From positions 17,965,538 through 18,029,537 of the forward strand of contig OX421494.1 in assembly GCA_949126835.1 (NCBI GenBank): 64,000 nt of DNA, written 5' to 3'. Below, piece after piece: positions 36,360 through 47,500 of this stretch. Numbering within the stretch: position 1 is the stretch's first letter; every line of letters begins with the position of its first letter. The notes below the pieces were generated by a model, which saw nothing but the letters and a program-made list of their open reading frames with translations, made no database searches and was not told the origin of the DNA. The position numbers and the translations under genes were made by a program. The stretch comes from Anisus vortex. Its lineage: Eukaryota; Mollusca; Gastropoda; Planorbidae.

Positions 36360-37147
36360 ATGGCATCTATAACAAAAGAGGACTTTGAAAGTTTTGTTGC
36401 AAGTTTTGCAGATGATGCATCCTTAGGTATTTTGAGAAATGGCTTTGCTCTGTACCTTATGAATAAACATTCTCACAATGTGAACTTAGCTTCCTCTGAG
36501 CTGGACATGTACTTTCAAAGTGCTGACAGCAGCTACATATCAAATCAAATAGCAGTATTCAAGAACATGAAGTCATTGATCAACAAAGTTTCTAAATATA
36601 AGAAGAGGTTTGTTGTATTACATTTTTTTTAAGCATTTGAAAAATGTGTTAAAATTGTGCATGTCTGTTGAGAATCTTTGAAAGAGTAATATTTTTGGAT
36701 AATTATGTTTTGTCTCACTTTTAGAAAAGGTTTAATCATTTTTTTCCTTATCAAAGTTTGAAAACTTATTGGCACCATATTTAACGCCTGCTCATGGAGC
36801 CTGTTATTGTGCCACAAAAAAGAAAAAGACCATCACCAGCAGTTGAAAATTTGCCAGGGACATGACATCAAGATAAGGAGCTTTCACCCCCTCAAGCAAA
36901 AAATTTACGATTTGATTGTGACAAGTGCTTGTCAACTAGAGAAGAATGGAGTTCCAAGTACAAAAACTTGGAGAGTAAGTTAAAAGAGGTAAAGGTAATG
37001 CTCAATACTGTGTCAAGGAAGTACAAGGTAAGGTCTGTAAATAGATGTAATAAAAGAATGCACGAAAGAATTGCAAAACTAAAGAATGAGAATAGTGAAC
37101 TGAAGAATCAGATCAGTGAGATGCAAAAGTCTGATAATAATGGTTGA
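36360..37147 (+). pseudogene. Unrecognised two-part open frame broken by one TGA
   Basis: Not recognised as a known family. The first part (ATG at 36360) encodes MASITKEDFESFVASFADDA.. through VSKYKK and ends at a possible donor AAGAG|GTTTGT (36607/36608). The second part starts MEPVIVPQKRKRPSP at 36794, meets TGA at 36863-36865, and continues in the same frame to 37147 with HQDKELSPPQAKN, a CDKC pair and a long charged heptad-like stretch (about 36929-37140) that looks like a coiled coil. The TGA could come from CGA by CpG decay. No clean acceptor joins the two parts in frame, so this is a decayed or young gene, or a sequencing or assembly error. The frame lies upstream of and divergent from ADAP. 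Confidence 0.35.
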
Positions 37148-37189
37148 TCTGTTTAAACTGTTATAGAAGCACCTTCAATACAAAAGATT

Positions 37190-37330
37190 ATCAGTGGTTT
37201 GATTCTAGTCTTGCATGATGATTAGTATTTTAAATGATGTTATCTTAATAGTTTTCATGTTTTGTTCAGGTAGCCCATTACATGTAATGGATTGTTGGTG
37301 TTTTGTAATTCTAAGTTAGAATTTAATGCT
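37190..37330 (+). repeat. Family C fragment
   Basis: TTGATTCTAGTCTTGCAT..TTTTAAATGATGTT..TTTTGTTCAGG(T/C)A(G/A)CCCATT matches the copy at 58430-58510. Confidence 0.5.
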
Positions 37331-37502
37331 TTATGAATTATTGCTCTTTGCCATTCTTTACTATTTCATTGTTTAGTGATTTAAATATTGGTGTTACTCT
37401 AAGTAACTCTTGTCAGTTGTTAATAGTAATGAACCTTGAAACTCTTATCCGTATTTGTTCTAATTTTTAATGTTTTCTTTAATTGATGGTCCCATACAGA
37501 AG

Positions 37503-37762
37503 ATAGGGGGGCAACGCCTGTAAACTTGTATACCAAAGGTTCCAATCCTGGTGAAGACTAGTTGTTTTTTTTACACTGCCTGGAGGTTTTCCCTAAGTCT
37601 ACACAGCTCTGATGGGTACCTGACCCTAGTTGGGGTAAAGTAAATGTGGCTGTGCATTGTGCTGGTCCCAAAATCACCTAGTTTGCCATGGCCACAGAAA
37701 CTGGGGAATGCTGCTTCACTGGGCCTATGATGAATTCAGTCCAACGGGTCCTTTACTATACA
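37503..37762 (+). repeat. SINE-A, near full-length, diverged
   Basis: Plus-oriented copy. A degenerate head (GGTTCCAATCCTGGTG) is followed by CTAAGTCTACACAGCTCTGATGG, GGTACCTGACC, GTTGGGGTAAAGTAAA, TTGCCATGGCCACAGAAACT and a tail ending in CCTTTACTAT. Confidence 0.75.
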
Positions 37763-38659
37763 GAAGATGACTATTCTAGAATATGTCTTAACTAATATGA
37801 GATAGTATTTTAATTTTATGTTCTTATTTATTGCATTTGTAAAAGTTAAGCAAGTTTGATGTCTACATAGACATTTTCTACACCAGGAAGTTTATGATGC
37901 TAATCAGAGTTGTGTCGAACCTTTTTATTAAATTGTGCAGCATTCTCAGTGCTCATTTTAGGAAAACATTTCAAATTTGTAAATATTAATTTATAATATA
38001 ATAGTTGTTTTTTTTTTAAACATTCAGTTTGTAAAAATTAAAGTTTTTTTTTCCTATTTGTATTTTAATGTTCTTTTTTTTAATCATATAGTCAGATGTT
38101 GTTAATGTTGATAAAAGCAATCTGTATATATCATTCAATATAATAATTTTCAGTAATTATAGTATAACATTTCTTCTTAAATATAAAGTGAATTAATACA
38201 TTGAAAATAAGCAATACATTTCGATGCATCTAGATTAAATTTGTCTGAACTTTCAATTCCATTATTGTAGTGTCACATCTAATAGAATGATATAGGTATA
38301 TATATATATTATATATACCGGTATAAATAATAATAAATTTTAAATGTTATAAGTTATCTGTGCATATCCTATTGTTGTTGATTGTATAATACATGTACTG
38401 TGCAAATTTTATCAAAATATCTTTACTAATTAAAAAGTTATGGTAAAAAAAGTAAAAAGTTGGAAAAAAAGGGTACCATTTTTTTTCATTAAAATACAAA
38501 GCCAAAGAAGGAGACAAAAGTACGTCAAAAAATCATTTGTAATTTCTGTTCTACTTAAGCTAGAACAATAATTTTGGTGGTTTTGGGAATCTCCAGACCT
38601 ACTCTTTCATGTGATATACAATTTAATTCTAGAAATCCATTTTTTTTTTGTTGAAGTGC
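37763..38659. other. Intergenic AT-rich DNA
   Basis: No gene seen. A (TA)n tract occurs near 38297-38318. Confidence 0.5.
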
Positions 38660-38872
38660 CTACTCAAATGGCTACGAGATTTGGATTTTTCCTCCGAAAA
38701 ACACACATTTTATAAATTTTAGTGCAAATAGTGAACTAATTACTTTAAATGTATCTTTAATATCTTGTATATATGATTTTTATTAACGTTCAGATGCTGA
38801 ATACACTATTTAATATCAAAATGAAATGTTAACTCAATTTTGATAAAAGCTCTTCACTTGGTGTTTAACTAT
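38660..38872. mobile_element. Right half of the TTAA-type MITE
   Basis: Aligns with the right part of the element at 50367-50823: AATGGCTACGAGATTTGG, GCTGAATACACTATTTA, GTTAACTCAATTTTGATAAA, then a degenerate end GCTCTTCACTTGGTGTTTAA. No left end was found. Confidence 0.65.
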
Positions 38873-39224
38873 TGACAATTGTAGATACTTTTATTTTAAA
38901 ATGTCAACAACTAATGAATTTAAGTTACATATTTAATCACCTGTCAATTATTAGTTTTGGTTTTGTGAAATCCGGTAAGTAATTTTTTTTGAGATTGGGA
39001 TAAGACGAAGTCAACAAGTTTTTAGCTGCTGACCAAGAAAGTCCACCGTCAGATGACATTAATTTATTATATTATTAATTTGTTAAAATTGAATTATTTT
39101 AAAATTGCGCGCAATAAGAATTAAAATATAAAATACGAAACTGCTTTAAAAGTTAGGCAATCCATCACTGAGTACCGGCACCTATTTTTTTTACAAAAAA
39201 AGCACTGGGTCTACTTTGCCTATA

Positions 39225-39440
39225 TGTAGTGTTGCGGTCACGTGTTGCCAAAAACAATCCTACAAGGCACTGTAGAATGTAGAAGGTGGACGTCGGAGAG
39301 GTCGTCAGCGGAGATGCTGGTAAGACAACATAAATTATTGGACAGGGCTGCAGTTGATTAAACTATTGACAACTGCTCAAGATAGGCAACGACCCCAACG
39401 ACCACTAACGGTCAAGGAATTGATGATGATGATGAGTGGG
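39225..39440 (+). mobile_element. LINE 3' end with (GAT)n tail
   Basis: Degenerate C-terminal coding sequence (CGHVLPKTILQGTVE.. in one frame, RRGRQRR-like and TTAQDRQ..RPQRPLTVKE in others) ending in GATGATGATGATGA. The opposite-strand fragment at 46990-47125 shares the AACTGCTCAAGATAGGCAA / CCCAACGACCAC region. Confidence 0.55.
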
Positions 39441-39599
39441 GGAAAGTAAAAGCGACTGGCATAGTGCTTGTCAAACGAGGTCCTAATGCCATGGCCTATG
39501 CCACATGATATGACCAGGACGCATACTTCGGATCTCTTGGAAGGACAGCATAACATACAACAAGGTCTTGCAACGGGCTAACATGCCTAGGAGATAAAC

Positions 39600-39750
39600 A
39601 TAAAAACACTTTCCTTATCCCTTAGGCGAGAACAAATGCATATAAGTAGGCCTACTCTTTCTTCCTGAGTGGCATGCTGACATGGAATGGGTTACATGAA
39701 CAAACGAGGAAAATGAAAACCAGTAACTTAACATCATTTAAAACACTAAG
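39600..39750 (-). repeat. Family C fragment
   Basis: Reverse complement of the 58430-58565 copy: AGTGTTTTAAATGATGTTAA, TTTGTTCATGTAACCCATT, AGGAAGAAAGAGTA, TATGCATTTGTTCTCGCCTAAG. It directly abuts a SINE-A scrap and a LINE fragment. Confidence 0.65.
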
Positions 39751-40650
39751 TTTCTGTGGCCACAGCATACTAGGTAGTGGCGCATAGGTCAGCAAATCTT
39801 TCTCCGTTGTCGTTCATTTCACCCATTCCTTGCTTCCCCATGGTCCATTCAAAACCCGTATTGTCGCTACCAATCTTGGCATTGAAGTCCCCCATGAGGA
39901 GGATGATGTTCTTTCTGGGACGACCCTGGACCACAGCTAGAATTCTGTCATGCAAGGCATCCTTATCCTCCTCTTCACTTTCATAGCACTGAACAACATC
40001 TAGGTTGATGCTTCGCTTCTTCGTTCGGAAGGATGCTGTCAGGATTCTGGGCCCATGCGCCTCCCATCCGATGAGCGCTCTTTGGGCTGTCTTTGATAGC
40101 ATCAAGGCCTTTCCCTGGGTGTGTGGTGCATTGTCATCCTCGTGGCCTGAGAAAAGCAGCAACTCTCCTGAGATCAGCCTCCTCTGTCCAGAGCCAGTCC
40201 ATCTTGCTTCACTAATCCCAAGTATGGCGAGGTTATTGTTTCTCATCTCGGCCGCTACTTGCGCAGTCTTGCCTGTCTCGTACATTGATTCTGGTTTTCA
40301 CCACTCAGCGTCATATATTCCTCAGCTGGGAATCTATCCTCTCCCAGGACCGAAATGTCTTTAGTTTTCCTTCTTGTCTGCGTTTTTGTAACATAGTGTT
40401 TTTTATGTGACAGGGTTGTTAGCCCTGTGCACAACCATCTGGGGGGATGCCCCTCACAGCTATCCGGGGAGCTGCCCTTAATTTTGGGAAGGGTACCCTA
40501 GCCTTTGTGGTTCCACCCACTTCCTGCAAGGCAGCAGGTTGTGATTTTGGTCCGGCCTGGGTATTTGATTTCCCCAGTACCTACCATATATGGTGGGCAT
40601 TTCCCTATCCGCCACCCGGGGAGATCAGAAACTCCACTCAGTTCTAAGCA
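39751..40650 (-). mobile_element. RTE-like LINE, 5' part only (endonuclease), 3' deleted
   Basis: From 40650 downward on the minus strand: a GC-rich leader, a start-like block (QKRRQEGKLKT..) and the AP-endonuclease domain at 40285-39787: MYETGKTAQVAAEMRNNNLA, ILGISEARWTGSG, and MGDFNAKIG with the catalytic D and N. It stops at ERFADLCAT, where the next 25-36 bases (39751-39785) are a SINE-A fragment. Retrotransposons usually lose their 5' end; here the 5' end is kept and the whole RT is missing, so a later deletion or recombination is likely. The endonuclease frame itself is open. Confidence 0.75.
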
Positions 40651-41588
40651 TAATAATTAATGATAAATTAATGTTTATATTTGGAATTTAACGTGGATGT
40701 TTAATCAATGCTTTATATTTGTTTCTTAAGAATTAGGAAGTCGAGAATGGTACTGTTTTGTTGAAGTATTAATTGAGATGTTAATTATTAAACTGCTTAC
40801 TGCCCAACCTAAGTAAATTGAATAAAAGTTGCAAGCCAGGTGACATGAATAACTTTGGGCCAACTAAAAAAATGCCTTTAAAGAACATCAGAATCATATG
40901 TATAACAATCATTCTTTTTATTATTAAACATAAATATTGACAGATGTTACATGGTTTAGGTAATTAATGTATCTTTCATTCTCAAACATTTATAAAAATA
41001 AATATGTAATTTATAAATTAAATAGTTTAGATAAAGTACCATAAAGGGTATAACCAAGTGGTTTTCAATTTTGCTTCATTTATCTCCCCTTGTCCAGTCA
41101 TATGCAATGTTTACATTTGAGCCACCCTTCATGTTTATCTCCCCTGTCCTTAACCTCAACCACCTTGGCTACAACTCAGGCCGTTTGAACACTGCAGGAC
41201 CCTACTTTCTTAACACAAACATACAGTACGGTCGACACTATATACTGGTACAGCAAATATATGCATTCAGTCATTCAGATTTTAAACCAATTTCATTTCA
41301 ATTTCACAGATTTTTTAAATATATATTTGAATTTTTCCAAACATAACTTAAATAGTTTCCTTTTAAAAAAACAACAACTATACACCTGTGCACTATATTG
41401 AGCACATACATACAAGTCATACAATAAATACATGTGTTTAAAAATAAACTTGGTATGACAAGTATGGCCATGATTAAAGTCAAACTCATTGTACAAAGAC
41501 TGTTTGCTTTCAATATTAAATAACAAATCCCAAACAATGTTTGTTAATAAGCATACAATTACAATAAATACATGAAACTCATTCAGCT
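40651..41588. other. Probable CCZ1 3' UTR and flank
   Basis: No gene recognised. It lies directly downstream of the CCZ1 stop (41589-41591) on the minus strand. A plus-strand frame at 41071-41346 has no recognisable motif and is treated as chance. Confidence 0.4.
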
Positions 41589-44500
41589 TCAATCCAGGAA
41601 AAAAATGCTATTCAGATAAGTACTGCACAACTTTTTCACTTCTTCTGAAATCAAAAAAGAAAATGTTTGCTTGAGTTAAACTGTGAGATTTATATATTAT
41701 ATGCACTTCATATTCCTTGGATAAACACTAAACATAATTGCATGTATGAATATTAATCTGATAGTTTTAAGTTATTATGATTAAAATTAATTATCTTTAC
41801 CGTCAAATTAACAAACAGGGGAAGAAAAATAATTCCATCTTAAATTGAATGATGATTTTAAAATTTAGTTATGAAGTCTAAAAAATCATGACAAAGACTA
41901 AAATTTAATGAGTTAAATTAAGTCTTTTGTGATAAATAGGAAAAATGCTGTCTCAGGCTTACTCTAAGCTTTGGCAATACAAAATCAGTCCAAAAGTTCA
42001 AAAAGAAAGGGTGGGGTGGGTCTGAAAATCTAAAATATTTGTCCATTTTAATCTCAGCTATATTATATAAAGATATTATATTTACATCTATGAGAGTTTT
42101 CTTAATGTTAAATTAAGCCTAAGCAATAGCCTAGTAATTCTACATCATAATAATCACAGACACTGGCAATTTGTCAAAACTATGCTGAGTGTATTGGTTA
42201 AACCCCTGGTTTATATAAAAAAAAAATTTAAGTTAAAAATGTGCGACCTATAGGCGAGTATATATAGTATGTTACATTAGTAAACTATTTGTAAAAATGT
42301 CAAGCTCAATTGGCAGATGCAAATTAAAATTTATGTAGACAGCATAACAAAAATCAAGGAAATGAAAAGTTTAGATTATTTAATAGACATTTTTTTGTAT
42401 AGATCTTTAGTGTCAGCAAGAAAGTAAATAGCCTACAAGTACCTTAAATGTAATTTCTATGCAGAAGTTTTCTTAATCTTAAGGTGAGGATAGGAAGATG
42501 AAAGGTAAGCCAATTATGAAAAATTACTTTCTATGCGATATAGAATGACAAACACGTAGACTGGAAACTCACCATTAATTTCTATCAAGTTAGCTGTCCT
42601 CTGAGTTATGATGACATAAAATTCTCTTTGATCTGATTTTTTGCCAACAACCCAGACATCCGAGGTTGTTTTTACAATTGTCTCGCCATCTTCATTTTCT
42701 CTACATGGAGGGGAAAAATGTATCAAAAATCAAGAAAATAAAATATTCAACAATTATCAAAAGAATCATAATGTATCTTAGGAGAATAATCAGAACCTTC
42801 CCAGGGACTTTACCCCACAAACTCACAATAGCTTATCTAGTACAGCAGTCATACTGTTACATAAGAACATCAGAATCAGTTATACGTTTCTTACTTTGTG
42901 AGGTCTGCATTTATGTCCCCTAGCAGTCGCAGGATGTCTTTTGGAATATTGACTCCTGACCTTTTCTGAAGGTCAATGTGCACAGTTGTCTGTTGAGCTA
43001 AATTCATGTGGTTGAAGTAGACATATTTAAAAACAGGTTCCGCTGAGCTGATGGAAAAACAACAGATAGATTCATTTCTTGACTCACACTTATCCAACAA
43101 GAACAATTCATGCAATCCAAACATTAAGATTTTAATTATAGCTATAAACCATTCTTACACTAAAAATATTTTAAAATTCCCCAACTATTCCCATACGTTA
43201 TTTAAAATTCAGAAATAAATATTGCTCTGGGGAAATTACTTAATGTGTAGTGGCTGTGTATTTAGGTAGTCCTATTAAAAACAATTTAGCAGATGTTAAG
43301 TACTTATTTATGAAAAGTACATGATGGGAGTTTTATCAATGACTTCTCTACAACTACAAGTATTTTTCATGCTGTTTTGTCCATTTTAGTAAAATTCAAA
43401 GACTTTCCCAAACTTTAATCAGTTTTTCCCAAACTTGTACAAACTTATGAACCCTACTCAATCAAAACAAAAAATCCAGATGTTTATTAACAAATTTTCT
43501 TACTTCAAAGCAGCCACTCGTTTATTGTACTGTTCACTTATGTCAGAGGCTAGTTTGGTAATCTGAGGGCCCAACATGGAATCCAGCTTACGACACAAAG
43601 GCACAGTTAGAGAACTTCTTACTGCAAGTCAATTGAATGCTCAAGTAACTTTTACTAATAAAATAACAATTTACTAATAAATGTAACAATGTAACATTTT
43701 TTAGCCTACCAGTAGCCTATCATTTGAACTTGATTTTTCAATCAGGATACAAGAAAGAAAAGTTTATCAAAGATTACTTCAAGTAAAAAATTCTATAAAA
43801 ATTAAAATACTTTTCTGATGTAATAAATGAAATGAAAATAGAAATCTCTAGGTTGCAAAATAAAGTTCTTAGAGAAAATATAATAACTTTACGTATAAAA
43901 CATTAAGTTTGGTGATTTAGATTTTATGCAAGGAAAACTATTGACTTACACAAGAGTTACATTAACTTACATTGAAGGAAAAAATTGCTCTATGTTAAAG
44001 TATTATTGCTAAGTATAATTGACAACATAAAAAAGTTTTCAATAACTATACTGCATAGAGTAAATTAGTTTCTTCTGACAAACTAATGCCATTGCAATAA
44101 AGTATCACCTACCATTGACTAGCAAACATATAGTGGCACTCAAAGCAGTATATACAATAAGATAACACTCTTCATCTATTTCCTCTGTATTCACGTAGAC
44201 TCTAGGCAGTTTTCCCATGTTACGATCATCATTCAGATTAGTAGGGCCTGTCATGAATCTAAAGGGAAATAAATAAAACAGCACACATGAAAAAAACAAT
44301 AACCCTGTAATCTTAAGAAATCCAACTTAAGCATAGAAAGAGTTCTTGCTATGTTGATAGATTGTTAAATTTCTGACTAGTAGTAGATACAATGGGTAGA
44401 AACTTTTAATATAAACCTACATTAAGTTTTTAGTATCTTTGTTTTACACTTTAGATATTCACACAGAATAAGATCTGGTCTAGTAATCACTACAGAAGCA

Positions 44501-47500
44501 GTGATCTCTTAAAAAAAGATGTCCATGAAAATCTCTATATCATTCAAATGTGTAACAAAACATACACAAATCTATTTTCCAATATTACAATTTTAAAAAG
44601 TTATACATACTATAGTTAATCAATAAAAAAACATACAACTAACTTTCCATAATGCCCTGAAGTGACTGGGGGTCTACTTTGGCCACCATGTAACTCTGTC
44701 TCCATAAAGGTAGGAAACAAGCTGTGTGTTAAATACTTGTACATAATTCTCATATCTTCTTGTTCTAGTCCACTCCTTAAAAAAACAAAAAAATATATCC
44801 GTAACATTTAAAATATTTATAAGATGGATATGTTTTTCTAGTGGTGGGGTCTTAGAATGTCATTGCATGGTGTCAAAAACACCAGTACTGTTTCTCTATG
44901 TCTGGAAATTGTCCCTTGTATTACATTGGTCTACATTGTCATTTTGAAACAGTGCCTTAGAATCCAACCTGAAATGAAATACCTAACATGTGACCTATCA
45001 TATAGACTTGTATCATAGGAGTCTGCCCAGTTTTACACCAATAGGGAAAAGTTAAGGGGGCTGGGCAATGTGTTGACCACAAAATCCATGTCTACAATGG
45101 CCATAGAGCTTTAAGTCGTGGCCCTAAGGACAAAAATGGTGTGAAAGAGATACCGGTATCAAAAAGTAGAAATCCAAACTGACACACCAGAATATATTTC
45201 ACAGAATCTTAGAACCTTTTTATTAACCCAGGGCTTGTAAAGAGAGCAACATTTTTGATGCATTCCTCAGTTTACCATTGTATGCATTATTATTATTACT
45301 ATTTGCCAAATATTGTGATCATATTTTTTAAATTGAGTATCTCAGTAAGAGAGCTAATACCCATTGCCATTGTTAAACTAATAGGCCTACTAATATAACA
45401 ACTCAGAAGAAAAACTCCTACATAATGTCACTTTACAATACCAAGTAATGTAATCATTGACATACAGGTTTAAATAAATATACAACAATATAATCGTTTA
45501 AAAAAATGCATAACGTACCAAACTAGCTTTTCATTGTATAAAAATGCTGTGTACTTGACAAAAGGAAAAGTTGCTTCAAGACTGTTAATGAAACACTGGA
45601 TACGAAGATATGTATTTTTATCCAGGGGCAGGAAATGAATGCCATTGAAAACATCTAGTATATCGCCTTCAGCGAGTTTCAGCGTCAGCAGATACTTTAC
45701 AATTACAGAGGAGTGAATTTGAATCATTGCATGTACAAATTGCTCAATATGAGCTTAAAAAACAAACAAACAAAAAAACACAGGAAAAATGAACAAGCCC
45801 ACCTTATACTGAATTAGTTTAATAAGTATTGTAATGGCATAAATATTTAAAAATATAGTTACCGGGTACTATTATTGTTATTATTAGGGATATCAAATTT
45901 TTCAAAAGCATTTGTAGAAATGTGATTTTGAACTGATTATTGTTTTTTTGTCTTTGATACACATCAAAGAAAACATTTCCACCCCACCCTCACACAGCAT
46001 AGGCAGGGAAAGTCAATATGGCATTGTTTATATAATATCAAAAGAGAAAGGAGAAATTAAAAAAACAAAATGTTTAAGTCTATATAATGTTTGCAAGGAA
46101 CTGAATGATTTGTTCTGTTTAACCCAAACATAGTTATATAAAAATATTTCTTTCAAAACAAATAAAATTGTAGGGCACTAAATGTAAAAGATTACCATTC
46201 AACAAAACTGATAATATCTTTCAAAAGCCTTAACAGGATTTTATGATTATTGTTTAACATCCCAAAATTAATATTACTAAATCCCTTGTTATAACTATTG
46301 CAATAACGCAAAAAAAAAGATATAGTTTATATAACTATTGCTGAAGTTTTTTATGATAAATATTTATTTGTTTGAGAAATAAATATTTTAACAAATATTT
46401 TTAATAAGGTATTTTTAAAAAGGTATTTTTAAAAAGGTATTTTTAAAAAGGTATTTTTAAAAAGGTATTTTTAAAAAGGTATTTTTAAACAGTAAGTGAA
46501 ATATCATTTCCATTAAAGTGACATTATAAGTCAATATAAAAATAAACTTTAAGAGTTGAAGAGAGAATTAACATATCACAGTTACTGACCTTGTCATAAA
46601 AGTGTTCCAGTCTGTGCTTCAAAGCTCCGACGTCACCATTGGCTCTGCCAAGTATTGTTGTGAATGTTCCGTTGAATAGCTTTAATAACCAGAATATTGT
46701 AAACATCACTGATTACCCAAGCCCAACGTTTTTACATAATAAAGAAAAATCATAATACACTCTCTATGGACTTTATTTAAATGATCTGAAAAAATTTAAT
46801 ATCGTGACAGCTATATTTCTCATGCTATACGGACACAAAGTGGTATATATATGTATATGTGGCTGGGCATGTTTCTGGCCACACTGTCCCCATGTGGCCA
46901 ATGAAAAAACTGGTGAGCCCTATAAACATGCACTGGAAACTTTATATTTACTTTTCTTTATACAGTCACAGCCCCAATAAACCTGCAAAGGAAACTTTAT
47001 TTTACTCTTTTGTACATAATCATCATCAGACCCTTGACCATTGTGGTCGTTGGGGGGAGCGAATGGACACCTCAGCAGTCATTTTTCTCCATTTTTGCCT
47101 ATCTTGAGCGGTTGTCAATAATCACAATTATTGTAATAATCATAAATAAATAATCATCTTATCTATAAACCTGCCCGGAAAATTTTATTTTTATATTACA
47201 CAGTTACATTGATTTTTACTAAAGGTGACACAGAAGTAAATTTTAATAGTTACCTTAAACATTTTGTAAGCCTGTCTCAGTATTGCCTCGTACACAGAAT
47301 CTTGAACATGATCCTCCCTGTATTCTGTAACCATCTGACCATCTTTAGTTTTCTCTTTGAATGGGATGGCAACAGTCTAAATGTTTAATAAATAACAGTT
47401 GAAAAAGCAGTATAACAGTTTAAAAAAAAATAGCTGCAGATTTTAAATAAAAGTTATAATTCAACTGCTGTAATCCAGTTCACTTTATCCATTTACCATT

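Noticed and set aside
39777..40364. Plus-strand frames of 69 and 119 codons
   Set aside because: Antisense to the LINE endonuclease domain.
41071..41346. 91-codon plus-strand frame
   Set aside because: No motif or splice context, and it lies in the expected CCZ1 3' region. Probably chance.
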